From Oscillospiraceae bacterium (lineage in GTDB: Bacteria; Bacillota; Clostridia; Oscillospirales; UBA929), in assembly GCA_031289065.1 (NCBI GenBank), contig JAITQI010000178.1, positions 1-20,081 of the forward strand: a DNA stretch of 20,081 nt, given 5' to 3'. Of the stretch, positions 1 to 6,669 are shown piece by piece (the first letter of the stretch is position 1; each line of letters starts with the position of its first letter). The notes beneath the pieces are model-generated. The model saw only the letters and a program-made list of their open reading frames with translations, was not told where the DNA came from and made no database searches. Made by a program: the position numbers and the translations under genes.

Positions 1-516
1 GTCGCCGTCGGGGTCGCTGCCCCGGAAGCGTTTGGTTAGGGCGGTGTTTTTGTAGGTGACAAGGGTCATGTCCTCCACGGTGGGGGCCTGATTTTCCCGG
101 CCCAGTCGGAGCTCCACGGTGACAATGCTCTCCCCCAGACGGCCCTGGAACACGGGCAGGAAGCGGAAGCTGGCGCTGACCTCCCGTTTGGCCGCCGGGA
201 CAAAGCGCAGGGAATTCAGCGCTTCGGCGACGACCGCCTCCCCGGCCAGCATCTCCCGTCCGCCGCATTTGAGCGCGCCTTCGCTGGGCGGGGGCAGCTC
301 GGCCAGCACGATGCCGTCAAGGATCAGCGTTTCTCCGAAGAATCCGGCGAATTCCTCGGTGCTGAAGGTGATTTCACTGCCGACCGGGGCGTATTTGTAC
401 AGGGTTTCCGGGTTGGGCACATCGCCGCCCGCCCCAAGGGCCAAACCGCCCGGGGCCGCCAGGCCAAGGCAAGCCAAGATCAGGGCGAAACACAGGACAC
501 GGGATTTTGACGTCAA
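1..516 (-). CDS. Exported surface-type protein, N-terminal part (runs off window)
   Basis: The first 172 residues of a leftward gene are present; the rest lies beyond base 1. The start is taken as TTG at 516-514 because a GAGGAGG site lies 8 nt upstream and no ATG or GTG is available in frame. Residues about 4-30 form a signal peptide (Lys/Arg start, then a hydrophobic run rich in Leu and Ala). The mature part begins near GGDVPNPETLYKY and is probably beta-rich. The visible stretch ends in a segment beginning near NQAPTVEDM and finishing SDPDGD, the kind of Asp/Gly edge seen in cadherin-like or bacterial Ig-like domains of large S-layer or adhesin proteins. I infer a large cell-surface protein, probably with further repeats and perhaps SLH domains downstream. 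No enzyme motif is visible. It is preceded on the same strand by another surface-type gene and that gene's terminator, so it probably has its own promoter. Confidence 0.72.
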   Translation of the reverse strand, partial: MTSKSRVLCFALILACLGLAAPGGLALGAGGDVPNPETLYKYAPVGSEITFSTEEFAGFFGETLILDGIVLAELPPPSEGALKCGGREMLAGEAVVAEALNSLRFVPAAKREVSASFRFLPVFQGRLGESIVTVELRLGRENQAPTVEDMTLVTYKNTALTKRFRGSDPDGD

Positions 517-619
517 GGTGGGTACCTCCTCATCACATGGTTAATTTTGAATGCGCATATAGTGTTTGCCTGGGGAGTGAGATTATTCCTGGGCGCCCGA
601 TATTTTTTGGGACGGACAA

Positions 620-654
620 AAACCCCCACGCGGAACGATTCCGCGTGGGGGTTT
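620..654 (-). terminator. Rho-independent terminator of the SLH-protein gene
   Basis: A perfect 16-bp stem pairs 620-635 with 639-654 around a 3-nt loop. On the minus strand the hairpin runs into TTTTTG. It lies 32 bases past the stop of the SLH-domain gene (686) and separates it from the next leftward gene. Confidence 0.92.
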
Positions 655-685
655 GGTATGGCCGATAGAAAGGTGAGACGGCGCG

Positions 686-1687
686 TCAGTCCGCCGCGTC
701 TTCCGCCGGGAGGTCGAACAAATCCGCGAAGCGTTTGAGCAAGGTGGCCAGTTCGGCGCGGGTGGAACTGCCCGCGGGGACGGTGGTGGTCTCGGTGCGG
801 CCCTTGAGGAGGCCCACCGCTACGGCCCATTTCAGGGCGGGAAGCGCCCAATCGGAAATCTCATCGGCGTCCTCGAAGGCGGCCAGGCCATTGGCGGCGC
901 TGACATCCCAACCCTTTGCCTTGGCGTAGTTGTACAGGACGGTTACGGCCTGTTCCCGGGTGACCGGGTCGTTCCAACCAAACGTGCCGTCGAGATAGCC
1001 TTTCACCAGACCGGCTTGCGCGGCCCAGATGACGGCGTCGGTGTACCATTCGCCGGTCTTTACGTCGGGGAAGGGAACGTCGCCGCTGACGGCGGGCTCT
1101 CCCGCCAGGCGGTAGAGGGTGGTCACCAAGCAGGTGTACGCGCCCGCGTGGGCGACGGTTACGGCGTCAATCTCGTATACGGATTCGGTCGCACCGGGGA
1201 TGTCCTCGCCGTCCTTTTGCCACTGGTAATACAGCGTACCGAGAGGGGTGACGAGGCTGAGGGCGATTACTTCAAAACGGGCGCTCTTGCCGACGTTTTT
1301 GGATTGGGACAGCGGGTTGTATGCGATGGTAGGGGCGAGGAGGTTGCCCGTGTACGTGAAGCGGGCCTGGAGGGTTCGTTCGTTTTCGACGAGGAAGTAG
1401 TACCATTCTGAGGAAGAGATTTTCTCCCCGTTTTCGTACCAACCGTCGATGGTATAGCCCGCGTTGGCGGTGACGAATAGTTCGAGGAACGCACCCTTCC
1501 GATATCGGCCCCCTCCGGCGATGATCCGTCCGCCTTCCGACGCGGTGACGGTGATCAAGGTGCTTACGGACGGATCGAGGGTGATGTGGGCTACCGGGCT
1601 GTCCTCGGAATATGGGCTGTCATTGGCGAACTCTATGATGCCGCTCACGGCGCTCACCCGGAAGGTGTAATTTCCCTCCCGGTACAT
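686..1687 (-). CDS. 5'-truncated SLH-domain surface protein (InlB-like repeat, Ig-like, SLH)
   Basis: From ATG 1687 the product has 333 residues. It opens inside what looks like the last strand of a fibronectin-type domain (NYTFRVSAVSG, then DSPYSED). Next come an InlB B-repeat-like segment (TASEGGRI... GYTIDGWYENG... LQARFTYTG, about 50-110), an Ig-like segment (YYQWQKDGEDIPGA... AGAYTCLV, about 115-200), and an SLH region (FPDVKTGEWYTDAVIWAAQ, GYLDGTFGWNDPVTREQA, then a second, weaker copy to the end). SLH domains anchor proteins to pyruvylated cell-wall polymers. There is no signal peptide and no Shine-Dalgarno site before ATG 1687. The frame stays open to 1801 but that extension is AT-rich and unlike protein. 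I therefore see the C-terminal remnant of a longer exported protein, possibly a pseudogene. The domain reading is sound; whether it is expressed is unknown. Confidence 0.7.
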   Translation of the reverse strand: MYREGNYTFRVSAVSGIIEFANDSPYSEDSPVAHITLDPSVSTLITVTASEGGRIIAGGGRYRKGAFLELFVTANAGYTIDGWYENGEKISSSEWYYFLVENERTLQARFTYTGNLLAPTIAYNPLSQSKNVGKSARFEVIALSLVTPLGTLYYQWQKDGEDIPGATESVYEIDAVTVAHAGAYTCLVTTLYRLAGEPAVSGDVPFPDVKTGEWYTDAVIWAAQAGLVKGYLDGTFGWNDPVTREQAVTVLYNYAKAKGWDVSAANGLAAFEDADEISDWALPALKWAVAVGLLKGRTETTTVPAGSSTRAELATLLKRFADLFDLPAEDAAD

Positions 1688-1706
1688 GCGCGTATAGGAA
1701 TCATAT

Positions 1707-1735
1707 ATTTTACAGTAAATTGTGGTGAAAAACAA
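1707..1735 (-). promoter_or_regulatory. Putative sigma-A promoter in front of the truncated SLH gene
   Basis: On the minus strand TTGTTT (1735-1730) and TAAAAT (1712-1707) are 17 bases apart, in an AT-rich pocket between the rnmV stop and the truncated gene. Transcription would start near 1700, leaving only about 13 nt before ATG 1687 and no ribosome site. Confidence 0.5.
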
Positions 1736-1758
1736 GTGCTTTCGTGTAAAATTTGAAA

Positions 1759-2376
1759 TTATATATCGGTCGATTGCATGTCGGCCAGGACGGCTTCCCA
1801 TTCTTCCTCGGCGTACAGCGCGGACAGGACTTCCAGCAAGGCGTTGGCGGTCATGTGTTCGGGGAGGGAGAGGCGGGCCAGCAGTTTGGCGCGGCGGGCG
1901 GCGCTGTCCGGGCGGCCGGACAAGCCGTGGCGCATGAGGTCGGCTTTGGTCAGCCGACGCCGTTCGGGCGGCGGGTTCCCCGCCCCGTCCCCGTCCTCGA
2001 AGGTGGCCCCGGCGCGGCGCAGGGCGTCGAGTAGCACCTTGGGGGACATGCCCTCGACGCCCAGCTTGCCCTCCTTGCCGGGCAAGCGTTTGCGGTGCTC
2101 CTTGCCCCTTACGTCGGGGATATAGGCCTGTTTGACGCCGACGGGGGGCAGGACGCCTTTGAGATGGTTTCGGATGAGAAACCCCGCGCCGTCGCTGTCG
2201 GTGAGCAGGATGATCCCCCGCTCAGACGCCAGGCGGCGCAGGAGGGCCCGCTTCTCCCCGTCCCGGAAGACGCCGAAGCCGTCGGTGGTGACGACAAGGG
2301 CGTCCACCACTTGGAGGAGCGTGTTTTTGTCATACCGGCCCTCGACGACGAGGACCTCTTTGATACGGGGACGCAT
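1759..2376 (-). CDS. rnmV: Ribonuclease M5 (5S rRNA maturation)
   Basis: RNase M5 trims the 5S rRNA precursor in Firmicutes, working with ribosomal protein L18. The 205-residue product has the usual family length. The N-terminal half is a TOPRIM domain: VVEGRYDKNTL carries the acidic residue Glu12, and TDSDGAG carries Asp60 and Asp62, the metal-binding DxD. IPDVRGKEHRK (86-96) is a further family signature. The C-terminal helical part includes LTKADLMRHGL. The start is ATG 2376: an in-frame TGA lies six codons upstream and a GAAAGG site about 11 nt upstream. In many relatives rnmV sits beside rsmA (ksgA); here it stands between holA and a surface-protein remnant. Its leader (2377-2530) is rich in small inverted repeats. 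Confidence 0.93.
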   Translation of the reverse strand: MRPRIKEVLVVEGRYDKNTLLQVVDALVVTTDGFGVFRDGEKRALLRRLASERGIILLTDSDGAGFLIRNHLKGVLPPVGVKQAYIPDVRGKEHRKRLPGKEGKLGVEGMSPKVLLDALRRAGATFEDGDGAGNPPPERRRLTKADLMRHGLSGRPDSAARRAKLLARLSLPEHMTANALLEVLSALYAEEEWEAVLADMQSTDI

Positions 2377-2458
2377 AGGCGTGACGACCTTTCAGCGGGC
2401 AAATGTCAGAAGTTGGGGTCTGAACAGAGGTGTGGGGGCAACCCCTTGGGAATGCTGG

Positions 2459-2510
2459 ATTGTCATGAAGGGTGACAATACCCTGTAACTGTCAGGCAAT
2501 TGTCGTGACA
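2459..2510. promoter_or_regulatory. Cluster of TGTCA/TGACA inverted repeats upstream of rnmV
   Basis: ATTGTCA (2459-2465) and TGACAAT (2473-2479) form a perfect 7-bp inverted repeat with a 7-nt spacer. TGTCA (2490-2494) and TGACA (2506-2510) form a second pair. A further TGTCA lies at 2404-2408. They could be operator half-sites or hairpins in the rnmV leader. The repeats are directly visible; the role is inference. Confidence 0.35.
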
Positions 2511-2536
2511 TCAAAATTCCCTTTATCTGTATTGAT

Positions 2537-2565
2537 ATAACAGTTTGGACCAAAAATAGCGACAA
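2537..2565 (-). promoter_or_regulatory. Possible promoter for rnmV
   Basis: TTGTCG (2565-2560, minus strand) and TGTTAT (2542-2537) are separated by 17 bases in the holA-rnmV gap. Both boxes are imperfect. If used, the leader would be about 150 nt and would contain the TGTCA/TGACA repeats. Confidence 0.33.
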
Positions 2566-2626
2566 GTGACCGCGATTTAATCCCGGTAAAATTCAGTACA
2601 TTTTGCGGAGGCGCGAGGGGGCGGGG

Positions 2627-3676
2627 TCAGAGGATGTTGGCGCTCAGGCTGGCGATGATCCACTCGATGACCCGGCCTCGGTCGCCCCGGCCGCCGCCCG
2701 ATTTGAGAGTTAGGTCGCTCTCGGCGCACAGCTCCACCGCCCGGCGGCACCAGGCCATGGAGCGCCGCCGGGACGCCTGCATCAGCTTCTCGGCGGGGTA
2801 GGTAGAGGTAGAGTGGTAGCCCAGGAGTTGCATGAGGGCTCGGGAGCCCTGCCCGGCTTCGTGGGCCAGCTTGGCGGCGTACAGGCCCCGGAGGTTTTTG
2901 CCTAGCACCGCCAGCAGGACAATCGGCTCCTCCTTCATCTCCCGCAAGGTGAGCAGCACCGACAGGGCGCGGGACGCGTCCCCGGCGGCCAGGGCGTCGG
3001 TCATGTCGAAGACCACCGCGTCCAGCACCGGCGTGACCACCGCGTCGATGTCCCGCTGTTCGATGTGGGGCTCCGGGGCCCAGGCGGCCACCTTTTCGAT
3101 CTCGGTGTTGAGGGCGGTCATGGAATGGCCGCAGCGGAAGAGCAGGTATTCGCAGAGGGCCCGGTCGATGCTCTTGTGGCTGTCGGCGAAATGGCGGATG
3201 ATCCAGGGGATGAGGTCGGCGTTTTGCCGGAGGTTGAAGGCGACGAGCGCGCCATTTTTTTTGACAAGGGTATAGAGCTTGGTGCGGGCGTCCGGCTTGC
3301 AGGGGACGGTCAGGTAGTAAAACACCAGGCAGACGGTCTCGGGCAGGTCGGCCAACAGGCGCTCCAGGGGCTCTTTGAACTCCTCCCCCGGCTTGAAGAC
3401 GTCAAAATCCCGCACCACCACCAGCTTGCGGGGCGCGAAGGCGGGCAGGCTCTCCACCGCCTCGGTCAGCCCCTCGGGGGTCAGCCCCCGGGCTTCCAGC
3501 GAAACGAAATTGAAGGCTTCAAAGGCGGGCTCCACCAGTGATTTTTTTAGCAGGCCCAGGTAGTGGTGTAGCAGGTAGGTTTCCTCGCCATGGAAGACAT
3601 ACAGCCGCTTAGGCTGGCCTGTTTTGAGGGCCTGCTTGAGGGCGGTCAGGCCAGGATCGGGGGGGGTGGTTTTCAT
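2627..3676 (-). CDS. holA: DNA polymerase III subunit delta
   Basis: HolA is the clamp-loader subunit that opens the sliding clamp and, with the delta-prime and tau/gamma subunits, loads it on DNA. The 349-residue product has the family length. Near the N-terminus RLYVFHGEETYLLHHYLGLLK (about 24-44) is the typical opening of the delta fold. KLVVVRDFDVFKP, about 90-100, follows, then ALNTEIEKVAAWA, and late in the protein DLTLKSGGGRGDRGRVIEWII matches the family's C-terminal pattern. The start is ATG 3676, with GAAAGGGG about 9 nt upstream. It follows comEC on the same strand, the usual clostridial order, but the 200-bp gap is filled with repeats. The ribosomal protein S20 gene, often found beside holA, is not present in this window. 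Confidence 0.94.
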   Translation of the reverse strand: MKTTPPDPGLTALKQALKTGQPKRLYVFHGEETYLLHHYLGLLKKSLVEPAFEAFNFVSLEARGLTPEGLTEAVESLPAFAPRKLVVVRDFDVFKPGEEFKEPLERLLADLPETVCLVFYYLTVPCKPDARTKLYTLVKKNGALVAFNLRQNADLIPWIIRHFADSHKSIDRALCEYLLFRCGHSMTALNTEIEKVAAWAPEPHIEQRDIDAVVTPVLDAVVFDMTDALAAGDASRALSVLLTLREMKEEPIVLLAVLGKNLRGLYAAKLAHEAGQGSRALMQLLGYHSTSTYPAEKLMQASRRRSMAWCRRAVELCAESDLTLKSGGGRGDRGRVIEWIIASLSANIL

Positions 3677-3727
3677 GGAGGGGGACCCCTTTCAGATGAC
3701 AGATGACAGAAACGGGGGTTAATTAAG

Positions 3728-3802
3728 AATTAAAAATGAAAAATTTCGGAATCGCGCTGCGCGCGATGATTTAATTTGCCGCGTGGTGGCTTCGACTTTT
3801 TA
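3728..3802. repeat. Short interspersed repeat, copy A (right end degenerate)
   Basis: It begins with AATTAAAAAT (3728-3737), followed by a palindromic core ATCGCGC-TGC-GCGCGAT (3751-3767) and GATGATTTAAT. The same left end and core occur at 6564-6663. The right-hand AATTAAAAAT end is not recognisable here, so this copy looks decayed or cut. It fills part of the comEC-holA gap. Confidence 0.6.
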
Positions 3803-3870
3803 TGGAGAAGACAGAGGATAGAGGATAGATGACAGAAGATGGGAGACGGAAGACGGGACGGGAAGCGGGG
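3803..3870. repeat. Purine-rich degenerate direct repeats
   Basis: The stretch is built of variants of GACAGAGGATAG, GATGACAGAAG and GGAAGACGGGA. A similar tract (CAGATGACAGATGACAG) lies at 3694-3710, on the other side of repeat copy A, as if that element sat inside an older tract. No ORF or promoter is evident. Confidence 0.45.
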
Positions 3871-3876
3871 GATGGT

Positions 3877-6186
3877 CTAGCCGATTAGGATGGTGATGTT
3901 ACCGGATTGGTCGGTGCGGTAGATTTCTATGCCGTGGTCGCGCAGGCGGGTTAGGGTTTCTTCGGTGGGATGGCCGTAGTTGTTGCGGCCCACCGAGATG
4001 ACGGCGGCTTCGGGGGCGACGGCTGTGAGCAGGCCGTCGGAGGAGGCGTATTTGGAGCCGTGATGGCCGACCATGAGCACCTCGATGTCGGGCAAGGTTT
4101 CTCGGCGCACCAGGGCGCGTTCCATGGCGGCGCTCATGTCGCCGGTGACCAGGAACTCAAATTGGCCCATATGTACCAGCATGGCCAGGGACATTTCGTT
4201 TTCGGCGGTCAGGCTCAGGGGCGGGTAAAGGGTGACGGCGGCCGCGCCCAGGGGCCAATCGGTGGTCTGGCTGATTTCGGCCACCGGGATGCCCTGCCGC
4301 CGGGCCAAAAACAGAACCTCCTGCCGGAGACTGACTCCCGCGCTGTCGATGGCGGGCAGGGCGATGGATCCCACCTCCATCAGTTCCAGCAACGCCTCCA
4401 CGCCGCCCGCGTGATCCTCGTGGGCATGGGTGAGGGCCAGCAGATCGATGCGGCGGCGACCCAAGCCCCTGAGGGTGTCGGCGGCGATGCCCGCCACATC
4501 GGACAGGTTGCCGCCGCAGTCGATCACGGCGGTTTGGGTGGGGGTGAGCACCAGGATACATTGCCCTTGGCCGATGTTGAGGGCGATGATGCGCAAGGGC
4601 TCCGGCTGGACGAAGGACAGGGTCATGGCCAGCGCCAGGGCCGCGGCGGCCACGCCAAGGGTTCCGAAGGGCCGTCGCCGCTCCCCTTCCCGCTTGGGCC
4701 AGAAGAGATGCAGCCAGAACAGCAGATAGACGAGCAGCCCCCACCAAGCAAAGTAGGGGCTGGTCAGTTTCAGGGCGGCGAAGGGCAGTTGGGCCAGGGC
4801 GCGGATGACCGTCTCATAGAACCAGGTAAAGGGCATGACCACAAAGCCCGCGCCGACGGCCAGCGGGGTCCAAATCAGGGACAGCAACGCCACAACGGCG
4901 CTGCCCGCGAAGGAGACGGCCACCGACCACAGGGTCAGCAGGTTGGCAAAGGGCGAGACCAGGGAGAGGGTGTCATAGTGAAGGGCGATGAGGGGTTCGG
5001 CGAAGATGAGCACCGCCAGGGAGGTGGCCAGGGTGGACAGGATATAACGGCGGCCTTTGGGCAGGAATTTTTCCGGCCAAAGTTTGTGGGCGGACAGCGC
5101 GTCATAAAAACGCCGGGCAAAGAGGAGGATGCCCAGGGCGGAGGCGAAGGAGAGCTGAAGCCCCACGTCGGCGACGGCATAGGGGTTGACGGCGGTGAGG
5201 AGGACGAGGGCAAAGGCCAGGGCGGTTAGCCCGTCCCCCTCCCGTCCCAGCGCGTAGGCCAGCAGCAGGCTGAGCTGCATGATGCCGGCCCTCATGGCCG
5301 AGGGGGGGAACCCCGCCACCGCTACGAACAGAAAGATGACCGGCACACCCAGCCAGATGGCCCGCCGCCGGTTGCCGGTGACAAGCAGGATCAGGCCCAC
5401 CAGAAAGCTCACATGTAGGCCGGACACGGCGACGGTGTGGGCGGTGCCGGTGTCGTTGAGCGCGGCGCGGAAGCCCTCGGAGAGGTCGTCGTCCTGCCCC
5501 AGGAGGAAGCCGCGGGTCAGGGCGGCTTGGGCGGGCGGCAGGGCGTTGTTCAGCCCGTCGCCCAGAGCGCGGGCGATATAGCGCGGCCAGTGAACGAAGG
5601 TGGGCGCGTCCGGGCGGGTGAGCACCACGGGCCCGGCGGCCTGGGTAGCCCGGAGGATAGCGCCCCGGGGGCGGTCGTAGGCCAGAGGGTCGTTGGGGTC
5701 GTCGGGGGACGGGGCTGTGCATTTGACGGTGAGGGTCAGACGGTCGCCGGGGCGCAGGTCGGTGAATTCGTCGAGGTATAGGACGGCGCGGAACCGCCCG
5801 CCGTCCGGAAAGGTCAGCCGGGCGGTCACCCGCGCGCCGTATGGGGTTTCGGAGGGAAAATCCAGCGCTTCGGCGGCGACGGCGACGGTCTGCCCGTCCC
5901 AAATGAGGGCGGGCCGGAGGAACAGCTGGTCGTAGCCCCAGCGCCAAAACAGCCCCGCCGACAGCCCGAGGGCAATCAGCAGAGCGGCTCTGAGGACATT
6001 CTTACATGTGAGAAAAAAGGTGAGGGCGAGGAAAGCCGCCCCGGCGGCCAGCAGAACAAACCCGAACAGGGGCAAGGTGTCCCCGGGTAGCAGATACCCC
6101 GCCGCGAACAGGGCGGCGGCAAAGGAAAAGCCCACCGCGCACAGGGGGCGGGCCAACACCCGGGGGGCGCGTTCCGGGGCTGGCAT
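3877..6186 (-). CDS. comEC: ComEC/Rec2 DNA-uptake channel protein
   Basis: ComEC forms the inner-membrane channel for single-stranded DNA during natural transformation. The 769-residue product has all three family parts. First come two to three N-terminal membrane helices and a DUF4131-type region (about 15-200). Then the Competence domain, with its signature HTVAVSGLHVSF at 250-261 and several helices. Last is a metallo-beta-lactamase-like domain (about 560-769) with THAHEDHAGG (586-595), TGD (681-683) and GHHGSK (707-712), so the metal-binding residues are intact. The start is ATG 6186, whose A is also the last base of the hinT stop (TGATG), indicating translational coupling. The frame is open further upstream, but that part only shadows hinT. 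Other competence genes such as comEA are not in the window, so natural competence cannot be concluded. Confidence 0.95.
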   Translation of the reverse strand: MPAPERAPRVLARPLCAVGFSFAAALFAAGYLLPGDTLPLFGFVLLAAGAAFLALTFFLTCKNVLRAALLIALGLSAGLFWRWGYDQLFLRPALIWDGQTVAVAAEALDFPSETPYGARVTARLTFPDGGRFRAVLYLDEFTDLRPGDRLTLTVKCTAPSPDDPNDPLAYDRPRGAILRATQAAGPVVLTRPDAPTFVHWPRYIARALGDGLNNALPPAQAALTRGFLLGQDDDLSEGFRAALNDTGTAHTVAVSGLHVSFLVGLILLVTGNRRRAIWLGVPVIFLFVAVAGFPPSAMRAGIMQLSLLLAYALGREGDGLTALAFALVLLTAVNPYAVADVGLQLSFASALGILLFARRFYDALSAHKLWPEKFLPKGRRYILSTLATSLAVLIFAEPLIALHYDTLSLVSPFANLLTLWSVAVSFAGSAVVALLSLIWTPLAVGAGFVVMPFTWFYETVIRALAQLPFAALKLTSPYFAWWGLLVYLLFWLHLFWPKREGERRRPFGTLGVAAAALALAMTLSFVQPEPLRIIALNIGQGQCILVLTPTQTAVIDCGGNLSDVAGIAADTLRGLGRRRIDLLALTHAHEDHAGGVEALLELMEVGSIALPAIDSAGVSLRQEVLFLARRQGIPVAEISQTTDWPLGAAAVTLYPPLSLTAENEMSLAMLVHMGQFEFLVTGDMSAAMERALVRRETLPDIEVLMVGHHGSKYASSDGLLTAVAPEAAVISVGRNNYGHPTEETLTRLRDHGIEIYRTDQSGNITILIG

Positions 6187-6530
6187 CAGCCGGGCGGCCA
6201 GGCCAGCGCCCGCCCGGACAGCAGGTGAAAGTGCAGATGGGGCACCGACTGCCCGGCCAGCTCGCCGACGTTGGACACGACGCGGAAGCCGTCGTCCAGC
6301 TTCAGCTCGGCGGCCAGTTTGGCGATCACGGCGAAGAGATGCCCCAGCAGGGCGGCGTGCTGTTCGCCCAGCGCCGCCGCCGAGGGGATGTGCTGTTTGG
6401 GGATGACCAGGATGTGCACCGGCGCGGCGGGGGCGATGTCGTAAAAGGCCAGCACGAGGTCGTCCTCGTGGGCCTTTTTGGAGGGGATGGCGCCGGAGGC
6501 GATTTTGCAGAACAGGCAATCGTCAGGCAT
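6186..6530 (-). CDS. hinT: HIT family nucleotide hydrolase (HinT-like)
   Basis: HinT-type proteins hydrolyse purine nucleoside phosphoramidates and related AMP adducts in the cytoplasm. The 114-residue product has the normal length. It shows Cys5, Cys8 and His39, which form the frequent zinc site of bacterial HIT proteins, then the histidine triad HLHFH at 98-102, followed by LLSGR and the terminal WPPG typical of the family. Asn87 (VVSNVGE) and Gln94-Ser95 are the usual ligand-contact positions. ATG 6530 is preceded by CGGAG at a 9-nt spacing. The stop shares one base with the comEC start, so the two genes are very probably co-translated. This reading is secure; the physiological substrate is not known. 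Confidence 0.95.
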   Translation of the reverse strand: MPDDCLFCKIASGAIPSKKAHEDDLVLAFYDIAPAAPVHILVIPKQHIPSAAALGEQHAALLGHLFAVIAKLAAELKLDDGFRVVSNVGELAGQSVPHLHFHLLSGRALAWPPG

Positions 6531-6563
6531 GGTGGTCAGCTCCGTTCAATGCGATGTAGGAAG

Positions 6564-6663
6564 AATTAAAAATTAAAAATTTAGAATTAAAAATTGTGGT
6601 ATCGCGCTGTGCGCGATGATTTGATATTCAATCCGCCGCGCAGCGGCGCATCTATTTTTAATT
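6564..6663. repeat. MITE-like 100-bp element, copy B
   Basis: Terminal inverted repeats AATTAAAAAT (6564-6573) and ATTTTTAATT (6654-6663) bound the element. Inside are two palindromes, ATCGCGC-TGT-GCGCGAT (6601-6617) and CGCCGC-GCA-GCGGCG (around 6634-6648). It occupies the alaS-hinT gap. It resembles copy A at 3728 in the left end and core. There is no coding capacity, so any movement would need a transposase acting from elsewhere. Confidence 0.62.
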
Positions 6664-6669
6664 GTGTCA

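Noticed and set aside
3970..5229. Long plus-strand open frame opposite comEC
   Set aside because: It is Gly/Gln-rich, has no family features and mirrors the codon bias of comEC on the other strand. GC-rich genes commonly leave such antisense frames.
6187..6519. N-terminal extension of ComEC
   Set aside because: The extra residues are Arg/Pro-rich out-of-frame reading of hinT. The TGATG overlap at 6186 gives a natural start.
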